Origin: Apium graveolens
Lineage: Eukaryota > Streptophyta > Magnoliopsida > Apiales > Apiaceae
Assembly (NCBI RefSeq): GCF_009905375.1
Contig: NC_133647.1
Location: 138,069,263-138,133,262 of the forward strand
Direction of reading: 5' to 3'
Length of the DNA: 64,000 nucleotides
Shown: positions 35,934 to 48,773 of the stretch, in pieces
Layout: each line of letters opens with the position of its first letter
Numbering within the stretch: the stretch's first letter is position 1
Notes under the pieces: generated by a model
Told to the model about the DNA's origin: nothing
Databases searched by the model: none
Seen by the model: only the letters and a program-made list of their open reading frames with translations
Program-made: the position numbers and the translations under genes

Positions 35934-38333
35934 ATGAGTAAGAATGATATTGGATTGAAGATTCCAATCTTGGAAAGAGATAATTATCATCACTGGAAAG
36001 TGAAGATGCATCTACATCTTCTCTCTCAAGATAAAAGCTACATCAACTACATTGAGAATGGTCCTCACATCCCTCACAAAGTGGCCACAGCTGCCACTGC
36101 CACATTTGATGTTGGATAGTCTATTCCCAAGCCAAAAGCAGAATGGACTGATGAAGATATTGAAGAGGTTCACAAGGACAAGAAGGCCATGAACATTCTG
36201 TTTAATGGCCTAGACAAAGATATGTTTGATAATATCATTAACAGTCAAATTGCTAAGGAAATTTGGGATACTATACAACTTTTCTGTGAAGGTACTGAAT
36301 AAGTTTAAGAAAACAAAATACAGCTTCTCATTCAACAATATGAATATTTTCATTCTGAAGAAGGAGAATCATTGAATGATACATTCAATAGATTTCAGAA
36401 ACTGTTGAATGGATTGAAGCTGTATGGTAGAGTGTACCAAGTCAAGGATTCCAACCTAAAATTTTTGAGGTCTCTACCAAAGGAATGGAAGCCTATGGCT
36501 ATTTCACTAAGGAATTCTCAAGATTATAAGGACTTCACACTTGAAAGATTATATGGAATTTTGAAGACCTATGAACTTCAGATGGAGCAAGATGAGCTGT
36601 TGGAAAAGGGAAAGAAAAAAGGTGGATCAATTGCACTTGTAGCTGACAATAAGAGAACTGAAGCCAGGAATGAAGAAAGACAATGCCAAGTCTCAAAATT
36701 GGCACAAGCAAATCAGAATCAAGCAAAGGAAAGGAGCAAGCAGCTGAGGTTGAAGATAATTCCAGTCAAGATGACTTTGATGATGTTGATGAACATCTGG
36801 CTTTTCTGTCCAGAAGGTTTGCAAAGATGAAATTCAAGAAAAATATTAGAGCCACTAAGCCAAACAAGAACATGGTGGACAAATCTAAGTTCAAGTGTTA
36901 TAACTGTGGCATAAGTGGACACTTTGCAAGTGAATGTAGAAAGCCAACTTCTGAAAAGAAGAAATTTGAGCAAGTGGATTACAAAAAGAAATATTTTGAA
37001 TTGCTCAAATAAAAGGAAAGGGCTTTTCTGACTCAGGAAAATGACTGGGCAGCTGATGGAGTCAATGAAGATGATGATATGGAGTATGTCAACTTAGCCC
37101 TGATGGCTAATTCTGATGAAAATGAAACTAGTTCATCAAGCAACCAGGTAATTACTACTGACCTCTCTCAGCTTTCTAAAAATGAATGCAATGGAGCTAT
37201 AAATGATATGTCCAATGAATTATATCATTTACGTGTTTTCCTTAAATCACTGGCTAAAGAGAACACAAGAATTAAAGAGAATAATTTGTTTTTAAGTGAT
37301 AGGAATGTTGTGTTAGAGGGTAAGGTAATTGAGCTTGAAAAGATTAAAATCAAATGCTTATCTGTTGAGAGTGAACTTGAAGAGTCTGTTAAGAAAGTAG
37401 GAGTTCTTTCTAGACAACTAGAACGTGAGCAAGAGGTAATCAAGGCCTGGAAAACATCTAGGGATGTTAGTGCTCCAATTGTCAAGGTTCAAGGAATTGA
37501 ATCACTCTGTGAGAATGCTTGGAAGAAAAAAAAAGGAAATAAAATTAATTGATGGACTGTCAACGGATGTGGAATCAATGGATGATGAAAGTCATCCGTT
37601 GAAGGAAGAAAAGGAGCATCCGTTGAAGGCTCATCAATTGAAACAGGCAAATGATTCTAAAAGGAATAATTTGAAAAATCTCAGTAAGAAGTTTGGTTCA
37701 ACTTCCAAGAACTTTGTCAAAGAAGAAGCTAGCACATCCAAAGATGCCAGTAAGGTGAATATATGACAAATGATTTTAGATCAGTTGAAAAATAGGCTTA
37801 AGTTGGTTGAGGATAAAAAGGAAACTAAAAGAAAATCTAATAGAAATGGGAAGGTAGGGATTAACAAACATAACAATTACACACCTGATAAGTATGCTCC
37901 TAGAAAACGTTGTGTGCATTGTAGTAGTGTTAATCATCTATCTGCTAACTGCAAATCTGTTAAGATTGCTCCCATGCCTTTAACTCCTTCCATGCCTAAC
38001 ATGTCTATGTCACCACTACATGCTATGCCTGTTATGTCTCAACAGAATCCACATGCACATTTTGCAAACATGCCATATGTTAATAATCCTTATTTTGCTG
38101 CATTTAGTATGCCTCAAATGCCATACAACATGCCTATGTGGAATAATATGTTTGCACAATCTACGCCTTATCAAATTCAATCAAATGTGCTAAATGATTC
38201 TGTGACTAACCCTACACTTCAACTAACTACATCTGAGATCAAGGTTGACTTAAAGTTACCTGAGTCAAAAGGTGCAGGAAGTGTGAAGTCTAGGAAAAAG
38301 ACTAACAAGGCTACTAAAATCAACTTGATTTGA
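35934..38333 (+). pseudogene. Sirevirus F gag
   Basis: ATG at 35934 (MSKNDIGLKIPIL). The copia Gag region runs to about 36640; stops occur at about 36118 and 36301. A frameshift near 36700 is followed by a CCHC knuckle (CYNCGISGHFASEC, 36897), a stop at about 37010, a coiled coil (37200-37450) and a second frameshift in an A run near 37530. The next segment codes for translated copies of the TCAACGGAT motif (37559-37640), a second CCHC-like knuckle (CVHCSSVNHLSANC, 37910) and a Met/Pro/Asn-rich stretch. The last stop (TGA, 38331) is in frame with pol. Layout matches E and known Sirevirus Gag. Confidence 0.85.
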
Positions 38334-41300
38334 TTTTGTTGTGTGCAGGGAAAAAGAAGGAATCTATGGTACTTGGACAATGGTTGTTCAAGGCACATGA
38401 CAGGAGATTTCATCTTGCTCACAGAGTTCAAGGAGAGAGCTGACCCTAACATAACCTTTGGAGATGACAGCGAAGGGTTCACTATGGGATATGGCTTGAT
38501 TTCAAAGGTAAATGTCATCATTGATGAAGTTGCATTAGTTGATGGTCTCAAACACAATCTATTGAGCATCAGTCAACTATGTGACAGAGGGAATATTATT
38601 TCCTTCAATTCTGAGCCTGTGTTGTCACCAGTAAAAAGGACAACAAAGTGGTTCTAACTGGAGTTAGAAAAGGGAATGTGTACTTGGCTGACTTCAACTC
38701 TACATATGCAGAATCAATTACTTGTCTTTTCAGCAAAGCAAGTCAAGATGAAAGTTGGCTATGGCACAAGAAGCTGTCCCATTTGAATTTCAAGACAATG
38801 AATGATCTAGTCAAAACGGACTTAGTTAGAGGAATGCCTTTAGTGGAATTCTCAAAGGATGGACTGTGTGATGCTTGTCAGAAAGGAAAGCAAAAGAGAG
38901 CATCATTCAGTAAGAAGCTTGAATCAACAATTGATGAACCATTACAACTGCTACACATGGATCTTTTTGGACCAGTCAATGTATTGCCAATTTCAAGGAA
39001 AAGATATTGCCTAGTGATTGTAGATGATTTCTCAAAGTTTTCATGGACCTATTTTCTTGGATCAAAGGATGAAGCTAGTGAAATCATTATCAATCATATC
39101 AAGCAAGTCAACAACCATCCAGATTTCAAAATAAGGAATATCAGGAGTGACAATGGAACTGAGTTCAGGAATTCTACCATGAGGTTGTTCCGTGAAGAAA
39201 ATGGGATCATGCATGAGTTCTCAGCTCCAAGGACTCCACAACAAAATGGTGTGGTGGAAAGGAAGAACAGATCACTAATTGAAGCTGCAAGAACAATGCT
39301 TGAAGAGTCAAAACTCTCAACATATTTTTGGGCTGAGGCTGTTAACTGTGCATGTTACACTCAGAATATTTCTCTAATCAATCAGGCAAAAGGCATGACT
39401 CCCTATCAATTGTTCAAGAGAAGAAAACCAACCTTAAACTTCCTTCATGTCTTTGGTTGCAAATGCTACATTCTAAGGAACCAACCTGATCACAAAGGCA
39501 AGTTTGATGCAAAGGCTGATGAGGGGATATTTGTTGTTTATTCTGTTGGAAAATTATATAGGGTCTATAATCTAAGAACCAACATTGTTATGGAATCTGT
39601 GCATGTTGTGTTTGATGATAAAAATATTGATGGACTAACAGATGAGGGACATCATGAAGGACTCAAATTTGACAACATTGAGATATATTGTGATGACAGT
39701 GAAGATGAGAATGATGGAGAAGACACTTCAAAAAGGATTCAAAATCTGCCTTTGGATAATGCACAAAATGCTGCATCAGTTGAAAGTCATAATTCAGCAT
39801 CCATTGACAGAAGTAATACAACATCTGTTGAAAGACAAAGTGCATCATCCGTTGAAGTACATAATGGAGCATCCGTTGATCATAGTTCATCAACGGATAA
39901 TCAATTTACATCATCAGTTCATAGAACTCCCAGTTCCTTACAAAGGACCAATAACACAGGGGGAGTTTCAACCAATCAACACTCTATCTCACATCATGAC
40001 AATAATGAGGCAACCTCATCTAGAGCTAATCTACCACCTCAAAGGAAATGGACCAAGAATCATCCTTTTGAACTAATCATTGGTGATGCAACATCTAAGT
40101 TGCAAACTAGAAGGGCTACTCAAGATGAATGTCTATATAGTAGTTTTCTATCACAGGAGGAACCTAAGAGAGTGGAAGAAGCTCTATTGGATCCAGATTG
40201 GATTTTAGCAATGCAAGAGGAGCTAAACCAATTTGAGAGGAACAAAGTATGGAAGCTGGTACCCAAGCCAAAGAACAAGAGTTCTATTGACACAAAATAG
40301 GTATTCAGAAACAAGATGGATGAAAATGGCATTGCCATAAGGAATAAAGCTAGATTGGTTGCCAAGGGCTACTCTCAACAAGAGGGAATATATTTTGATG
40401 AGACATTTGCTCCTATTACAAGACTTGAAGCCATCAGAATTTTTCTAGCCTATGTAGCCCATGCCAATTTCAAAGTCTATCAAATGGATGTCAAGAGTGC
40501 ATTTCTGAATGGAGAATTGGAGGAAGAAGTTTATATGAGCCAACCTCCAGGGTTTGAAGATCCAAATTTTCTAGACCATGTGTATTATCTGTTGAAAGCA
40601 CTCTATGGACTAAAGCAAGCACCTAGAGCCTGGTATGCGACTTTGTCAAAATTTCTCCTAGATAATTACTTCACAAGAGGTACTGTTGACAAAAATCTTT
40701 TTTTAGAAATGTTAATGGCTCTACAATTGTTCAAATTTATGTAGATGATATTATATTTGGCTCTACAGATGATAAACTTTGTAAAAAGTTTGCTAAGTTA
40801 ATGCAAAGTAAATATGAAATGAGCATGATGGGAGAGCTAACTTATTTTCTTGGTTTACAAGTTAAACAAGTTAGTGGTGGAATTTTCATTAGTCAAACTA
40901 AATATATTTATGATCTTTTAAAGAAGTTTGACTTAATGGAATGTTCATCTGCAAAAACTCCTATGGCCACTGCCACCAAGCTTGAATTAAACAAGGCTGA
41001 AAAGTCTGTGGACATTACAAGCTATAGAGGCATGGTTGGTTCACTTCTATATTTAACTGCTAGTAGACCTGATATAATGTTTTCTACATGTCTTTGTGCT
41101 AGATTTCAAGCTGATCCTAGAGAATCTCATTTAGTTGCTATTAAAAGAATTTTCAGATATCTCAAAGAGACTCCAAATCTAGGAATTTGGTACCCTAGAG
41201 AGTCTGGTTTTGATCTAATTGGCTACTCAGATGCAGATTATGCAGGTTGCAAAATAGACAGGAAAAGTACAACTGGCACCTGTCAATTTCTAGGGAATAA

Positions 41301-41682
41301 GCTTGTGTCATGGTTCAGTAAGAAGCAAAATTCTGTTTCTACATCAACAGCTGAGGCTGAGTACATTACTGCTGGTAGCTGCTGTGCACAGATATTATGG
41401 ATGGGGAATCAACTATTTGACTATGGGCTAAATGTTGACAATATACCAATATTCTGTGACAACACATGTGCCATTGCCATTACTGAGAATCCCGTGCAGC
41501 ATTCAAGAACCAAGCACATTGACATCAAGTACCACTTCATAACGGAACATGTGATGAATGGTACAGTGGAACTTCATTTTGTTCCAAGTGAAAAACAAAT
41601 TGCAGACATATTCACCAAACCACTTGATGAATCAACATTCATAAGATTAGTAAGTGAGATATGTATGCTTAATTATTCCTAA
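38334..41682 (+). pseudogene. Sirevirus F pol (protease, integrase, RT, RNase H)
   Basis: Protease motif at about 38375 reads DNGCSRHMTG, so the catalytic-loop Ser of DSG is Asn. A frameshift follows near 38630. Integrase: WHKKLSH...CDACQKGK (38763-38890), MDLFGP, RSDNGTEF, and the Glu of NGVVERKN (about 39255). The integrase-RT linker (39690-40020) is Ser/Val-rich and carries inverted motif copies. RT has a TAG at about 40298 in place of the conserved Trp of KWVF, and a frameshift near 40725 just before YVDD. RNase H is complete (GYSDADYAG, STAEAEYI, KHIDIKYHF, ADIFTKP), ending at 41682. Few lesions overall, so the insertion is moderately recent. Confidence 0.9.
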
Positions 41683-42236
41683 ATTCATATTCTAATTGTA
41701 ATTTGTTTTGTAGCCTGAAATGAATTTGTTGCAAGAACAAAGTTGGCTTTTAGTAAAGATTATTCTATCAATGGATATTCCCTATCCATTGAAAGCCAAA
41801 AGTGTTCTATCAATAAATGTCCATTATCCGTTGAAAGACAAATACATTTATGGTAATTTTATCCTTCAACGGATAAAATTGTGCTAATCTTCAACGGATA
41901 ACTGTTTACCTCATCCGTTGAAGTGTCACATCAGTCGTTTTGAGTGAGTCACAGCCGTTGATTCTATTTACTTAACCATTGATACATATATATACACACT
42001 GTTGTATGTATTAAATGCAGTTTTTAGAATACTTACAGTTTTTCTTTTATTCTCAAACGACTGTAATTCACTTAAAAATATTGTTTAATCATTTTCTTTA
42101 TGTTTTAATTTGAGAAAGTATAAAATCCTCCTTGAATTCTTATTCTCACTTTACGCTTTCTTGCAATTTTCAAAAGATTTTACTCTCTTTCTCTCCCAAA
42201 ACTTTCAACCTTTCTCTGCAACTTCTACTCACAACA
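41683..42236 (+). other. Spacer between pol and third ORF in element F
   Basis: Non-coding. Between 41765 and 41945 it has TCAACGGAT-type copies in both orientations. A TATA-like TATATATACAC lies at about 41985, and a CT-rich stretch precedes the ATG at 42237. A subgenomic promoter is possible but not shown. Confidence 0.6.
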
Positions 42237-44632
42237 ATGACACCAGTAGTAAAGATTATGTCCCAATCTGGGTTTGTCTATGAGAAAAACAATTTCGTAG
42301 CTTTGGTGGAAAAAAATGAAGCCCACTCAGATTATCACAAGATGATGGACTTCATCAAAAATTGTAAACTAAGTTATGCAATGCTGGAAGCCCCAATGAT
42401 TTTCTGTGAGGTAGTTGAGGAAATGTGGACAACTGCAGAGTTCAACCCCACTGATATGACCATCTCTTTCTCTCTCAAAGGTAAGGATTACTGTATTAAC
42501 TGTGATGATATACAGTCATGTTTTAAATTACCTGAAAACAATGCCATGATACCACACACTAATAGTGATGTATCTAGCATGTTAGATTCCATAGGCTATT
42601 CCTTTGATTCTGCTAGTTTAGGCAGTATTATGAAAAAAGGCCTTAGGAAATAATGGAGTTTTCTTGGTGATGCCTTTATCAAGGTTTTCTCTGGGAAAAT
42701 TAGTAACTTTGATTCAATAACTTCATCTCTTGTTAATATGCTCTATATGCTGGTTTCTGATAGGTACTTTAATTTTAGCAATTATGTTATGCTAGAATTG
42801 GGTACTAGGTTAGGTAACAAGGCAAATAGACCTCATAACATCTACTATGCTAGATTCTTTATGTTATTGGCTAAACATGTTGCTGAAGGTTTGGTCATAA
42901 CTAATGAGAGTAATAAACTCAAATGCTGGGCACAAGAGAAGAGGGTCCTTGCAGACCTTTTAAGAATTAATCTCAACAGTTAGGTGCCATTGGTATACTT
43001 ACCAATCATGGATGCACCTCAGGTAAGTAAGGTAAATACTTCTTCAACTCCTACTACTTCCAACCCCATCATTTCTTTACCTTCAAGTGTGGCCATGGAA
43101 TCTGTGTCAATGCCCCAACAGATTCCTACCAAGGCCACCAAACCTAAAGTTTCAAAACCCAAATCAAAGAAAGCAACCTCTGTTATCTCTCAAAAGACAA
43201 CAGTTGTAACACCTACCATGAACCTTGAGGGGAGTGTACAGGGTGTTAGTGGTGAGGGGAGGGGTAAACATCAAGAAAACCCCCAGAATAAGGTAGGAGA
43301 GGTGAGTGGTACCCAAGCTAGCCAAGCCACAGTTTCTCAAAAGACTGTGGTGGTTGAAAAGGATTCAAACTCATCCCTAGTTGCATCCTCCCAAAAGGGT
43401 GCATCTATTGAAAATAGTCCCCAACCAGGGACACAGAACAAAAGAGGGAGGGACACTGAAGCCACACACTCACCTGTAAAAGCCTTCACAAGAAGAAAGA
43501 GGTTCAAAACCCTAGTTTCCACACAGGGTGCACACACTGCACAGATACAACCACCTGTATCTATGCCTTCTCAAATTCAGCTTGATGTGACTCCAACAAT
43601 TGTGGAGTCACAGCCCCATTCTCTCAAAATTGACACACATCAATCACCAAATTCTCCATCACCATCTCTGGATGTGGACATGTTATTCACATCAATTCCT
43701 AATTCCCCCTCTTTACAACTAAGGGAGGAGCCCCACTCAAATACTAGTGATCATCTTCTTTTAGATAATTTCTTGGATCATCAGCCAATTCTTTCAGACT
43801 TAGATGAAGAATCTGTGTCACCTAAATTTAAATCAATCCACACAGATTCAACAATTATGTCACTTTCAATTTCTACTTCTTTTCCTTCTTCAACGGATAT
43901 TCCTCATCCGTTGACAAGTGGTTGTTCTTCAACGGATAAGCTTCACAGCAATTATCCGTTGATACCATGAGTTTCAACTTCAACGGATACTCCTTATCTG
44001 TTGATGGTCTCTACACAAACAACTGAATTAATTCCAAGTGTAGAAGACATTGTTACTGTACAATCACTTCTAGGTTTGAGGGAAGGGAGTGAAAACTTGA
44101 GTGAGAGGCTGGGTTGCTCCCAGGCAAAAGGAGAGCTTGAGAGTCTAAATATGCATGCTATTTCTTCCAGCATGGCAAAAGAAAGTGAGAGGAGTACCAC
44201 CTTAGTAGGTGAGGGTGAGGGTGTGAGGAGTGTGAGCCAGGGGGAGCCCCTGATGCAAGAAAAGAGAGAAATTGAGAGAAAAGCAGGTACAGGAGGTATA
44301 AGGGTGGATCCAGCCATTGCTAGTGAGTCAATGATTGTGGATGATGCTGAAAACGAAAGACAATTTCAGCAACATTCCAAAGCTGTAATTGATAACATTT
44401 CCTTGGATGCTGACACTTTTACTCATCCTGTGTCAGCCTATCAACTGTTGGCTATTCAGGGCAATGAGGAGGAAGAAAAGACCTTAAATCTAGTACATAC
44501 CTCAGAATCTCTACAAAGGGATAAAGATGATGTCAATAGGATGCCTTCTACAGCTGGTGAGCCATCTGAAGAATTTGGGGTAAATTCTAATGATGATGAC
44601 TCTGATTCTTTTGATGGAAGCATGAACTTAAG
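42237..44632 (+). pseudogene. Sirevirus F third (env-like) ORF, part 1
   Basis: ATG at 42237 (MTPVVKIMSQ). A single frame of about 800 codons runs to the A2 insertion, with only three in-frame stops (about 42651, 42981 and 43968). The first 250 residues look globular. Next comes a long region rich in Ser, Thr, Pro and Gln with a basic patch (TRRKRFK, about 43490), then an acidic segment. Codons at 43885-44010 are made of TCAACGGAT/ATCCGTTGA pairs. No signal peptide or clear membrane span is visible. Part 2 lies at 57469-59623 on the other side of A2. Position and size fit the Sirevirus third ORF; molecular function is unknown. Confidence 0.8.
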
Positions 44633-47600
44633 TGTAATGACCCCAAAATTTTGAACTTTTTGTAACCCTTATGAATAGTGTTTTTGCTGATATTTCTGAA
44701 CAAGAAAACTTTTCATGCCACACTATGTAGGGTTTCTTTTATGGATATTCTGAGATTTTTTATTACTCTATATGATATATAAGTGTATGTAAAGATCATC
44801 AGAATCCAAATTTGAACCTTTTGATTTTCCCCGAAAATCCACCAGATATCGAAAGAATTGAGTATAAGGTAACAGGATAAAAAGGATTTAAATTCAAGGA
44901 TTTTAATAGAGGATCATAAAAAGGAATATAATGTATTGAGAAAGGATAAGGGAACCTAAGTAATGAGATCCCGGGTATGATCCCTCAAACGATAAACGAA
45001 AACGAAAGTTAAGCGAACCGTGTAACAGATCAGCGGTCATTAGCCAAATAATTAAAAGCTAATCAAAGAGATTAGTGGGGATGATGTCATCAAACCAATG
45101 AGAAGAGGACAAAGGAGGGAGGATGACATCACATGGTGACATAAGCATGACCAAGCAAGTGTGTTATTGGTTGAATGAGAACCACACAAAAGTTACCATG
45201 GTAAAAGGTAAGAAAACAAAACAAAACAAATCAAAATCAACCAACCAACAAATCATTTCACCAAAACACAAAATTATTCCATTGTTCATCTTTGCTCTCG
45301 GCTTTCCATCATTTTCAAGGATAAGAAAATCCAAATTCAAGCTCCAAGCATTGTTAAATCGTGAGGTAATTATCCAAGGTTCCTTGTACTTAGATATAGT
45401 TATCCTATGAATCTAAGCTCCAAATTCCTTCACAATATCTTCCTAAAAATCATGGAAGAAGATGGTGAATAGTATTTTTCAAGAACTAAAATTTTTGTTC
45501 TTGAAGTTTTGTTTAGTTTAAGCTTGGATAAGGACTTTAAGGGAGATTCCAAGCCATTCTCTCGATTCTCCACTCTCCAAGGAAGGTATAACCCCTCCAA
45601 ACCCTAACTTTATTGAGTAATTAGGTTTAGTTTTGTTGATTTTAATTCATGGGAGGCTTGCTTGTTGTGAATGTAGAGATTAGTTAGTTTTGTGAAGTTT
45701 TGGGGTGGTAATTCTTGGATTGTTGATTAATGAATTTAAGTGTAGTTAAATTCAAGTTTAAGAATAAGTATAAATTGTTAATGTTGAGTTGTTGGGGCTG
45801 TTATGATGTAGTATGGATGGAGTTTTGATTGGGTTATGATTGTGGGTTGAATTGGAGTGTTTTAAATTTGGGTAATCGCGTAAATATAGCCGTCGTAATG
45901 TCCGATTTACTTTAGGCTGCTTTTGTTCTTAACATTAGGACCCGTGAACTCACTGCTAGGTTTTGACCATTGCCATGATTAGATAGTTCATGTTACGAGC
46001 TTCGTTTTGATATGTAGTTCATTTGATTCCGATGTACGGTTTAGGAGAAACGGCCATTTTAAGTAATGACGTTTCGCGAACGAATCATTACCCCTCGCCT
46101 TACTTGGAAACCTTGGTTAAGGACCTTAAATGACTAATTGGGGTATGAAACATTTATGCAAAGTGGATTAGGCAGTTGGTAAGGTATTCGCGAAAGAATC
46201 GCCTTAAAACCTTTAATGGTTAATTTATTAAAAATGGTGGAGCCGAGGGTACTCGAGTGACTTAAGAGAATCAGTAAGCGCAAAGCGAGCGTTAGAGTCT
46301 AAATTGGTTAAAGTATAGATTTATAAGTGACTTTAGTTTAATTCCGACTTAAATGTTGTTTATAGGTTACCAGACTCGTCCCAAGCCATTTGTAACCCCC
46401 AGACGCTCAGGCAAGTTTTCTACCTGTATAACTGTTGTTGTGATGTATATGTGTATATGCATGATCTTGTGATAAATGCATATTTGTTATTAGCAAATTC
46501 TTGCGATATATTGTAGCATGTGATATGGTATATATGCATGCCTGTTTCGTATTCTTGATTTATATATCTGTTGGTTCAAATGCTTATTAGTTGCATAATA
46601 CCTATGCTAGAGATAAGCGGTATTTGAGTATACCCTTAGTATAGGGGATCAAAAGGTGAACATTTTCTAAAACCGGGAGGCGAGGCTCCCGAGTATAATA
46701 TATATATATATATATATATGAATAGTTTTTAAAACTATTAATCGAATAAGCTTTATTCGATAACTTTATTTTATTTAATGAATATTATCTTGAATATTCA
46801 TTCGAGGACTTATGACTCACTTTATATTATTTAATGAATATTACTTGAATATTCATTCGAGGACTTATGACTCACTTTATATTATTTAATGAATATTACT
46901 TGAATATTCATTCGAGGGCTTATGACTCAGTTTATATTATTTAATGAATATTATTTGAATATTCATATGAGGACCTATGACTCCGATTATTTACTGAATA
47001 ATATTCTTTATTTTATTAAAGAATAATGTGTCGATAATCAAACTTACTTTTGATTATTCAAATAAAGATATTACTTTCGTATAAGTATATCTTTGGTTAT
47101 TTACTATTCATTTCAAGTATAAGTTTTACAACTTCTACTTCAATTATTTTTATAAAGATTATTCTTTATGGGAATGTTATTTAAATAATAATATTCAGAT
47201 ATTTTCTAATATATTGGGACTGATTTACTTTATTAAATCAGCATTACTCCAAACACTCTTTAAAGTGTTTTCGAGTCTTTAAAATGATTTTTAAAAGTTA
47301 GAGCGGATCCCAAAACTCATTTTTATATATTTAAGATCTTCCTTTTAAAGGGAATTTAAATACTCGCTCAAAACCGGAGGGATCCGGCTCTGTGGTGTAT
47401 TTTATATTCGCAACAAGGTTGCTGTTTTGGTAAATGAATTGATTACTTACCCAACGTTGGGGAAGTAAGTCCATCTATCGAGTCGGCATAAGCAACATGG
47501 GCTCAGTGGGCGTCCATGAAAGTGTAAGTGGCTCAGTGGGAGTCCATCAAATGCGTAAGTGGCTGAGTGGCAGTCCAGCATAAGGTCCTATTACGACCAG

Positions 47601-48757
47601 GGTGATGACCAGTGGGGAATTCGTCCATCTACTAGTAGAAAAGGTTACTTATTGGTATCTTTGCCTGATCAGCGAGATACCGGGTTTATGCCACAATTCT
47701 TTTCCTTTCCAAAAATTCATTGGATGTTACAAACTCTGTTCATACTTTACATGACAGAGGTTTTCAGGAAATGTATAAAGAGATATATATGTGGATATAT
47801 ATATCAGGACTTAATGAAGTATATCATAACTTCATTTCATTTAATGATATTTCAAAGATTGAATCTATTCAAGTCTTATCTTGTAGTCTCATCAGTGTGA
47901 TGAACTTTTGAAACTAATTATAACTTGAACGGTGGTAGTTCAAGTAGTATTCGGAAAAGATATAAGTATATTGGAGTATCTTGTAACTTCATCTTTTAAA
48001 CTTATATCTAGTTAATGATTATCTTATGCATGACAAAGATTTTCAGAAAAACGTTGAGACAAGATTGGATATATGAGATCACCTTGCAACGATATTTTTA
48101 TACAGTTATAAACTGGAACTCTGTGTATATTATACATGTCAGAGGATTTCAAAGATTGTGAAAAGTATATATATATATATACTGAATATTTTGCGACTTG
48201 GTCGCGTTAAGATATCAACTTGGTTTATTTCTTCTTGACCAAGACTTTCATGAGTACTATAAGAATGCTCATATATTGTAAATCATTATACATATTATTT
48301 TGGTGGGCTTGTTGCTCACCCTTGCTTTCTTCTTTCATCACACAGCATCAGCTAGACAAGATGAACATGACCAAACTTCCAATTCGCAAGTGGTTAGAAA
48401 ATGTTCCGCAGTTTTCTGGAAGTGTTGATGCCGCCGTAGCTGAGGTAGGAGCTACCAATAGGCTAGGTTTTCAACTATTGATGAACCAGATTTATGTATA
48501 TTTATTAATTGTAATAATGGCAAAGAAATGTAAATTTATTCAGAAACCCTTTTAAGGTGTATTGGCATATAATTGTGGAATAAAATGACTTGTGTTCTTT
48601 TTGGTTTTCATCTCTGAGACTATAACTTGTGGTGTGTGTGTGTATATTGTGGGGTCACAGTACGCAGCAGTTGGTTGATTGATAAGGTTAAGTATTATTA
48701 AGGGAAATGGAACTCGTGACAACCCGAATTCTCGACCCCGGATTTGGGGGTGTTACA
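44633..48757 (+). repeat. 5' LTR of element A2 (4125 bp)
   Basis: Starts TGTAATGACCCC and ends GGGGGTGTTACA just before the PBS. Contains (TA)n at 46697-46719, an array of short hairpins with a 55-bp tandem repeat (46673-47275), repeats of GTAAGTGGCT with AGTGG and AGTCCA boxes (47480-47585), and near the 3' end the TTGTTGCTCACCCTTGC module (48306-48325). A conserved short reading frame near 48245-48510 is not convincing as a gene. Confidence 0.92.
46673..47275. repeat. Hairpin array in the family-A LTR, with 55-bp tandem repeat
   Basis: Successive short inverted repeats cover about 600 bases: CGGGAG/CTCCCG, ATAGTTTT/AAAACTAT, TCGAATAA/TTATTCGA, a GAATATT/AATATTC pair in tandem units, TATTCTTTA/TAAAGAATA, ATAATCAAA/TTTGATTAT, AAAGATAT/ATATCTTT, CTGATTTA/TAAATCAG and AAACACT/AGTGTTT. 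The tandem part (46765-46985) has four units of 55-56 bp. The same array occurs at 56373-56955 and 62403-63140. Confidence 0.8.
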
Positions 48758-48761
48758 GAAA

Positions 48762-48773
48762 TGGTATCAGAGC
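48762..48773 (+). promoter_or_regulatory. Primer-binding site of element A2
   Basis: TGGTATCAGAGC, four bases after the 5' LTR end; initiator tRNA-Met type. Confidence 0.92.

Noticed and set aside
48220..48555. Conserved short ORF in both A2 LTRs (also 56956-57213)
   Set aside because: Both copies descend from one LTR, so similarity is expected. No start context, domain or independent evidence of coding.
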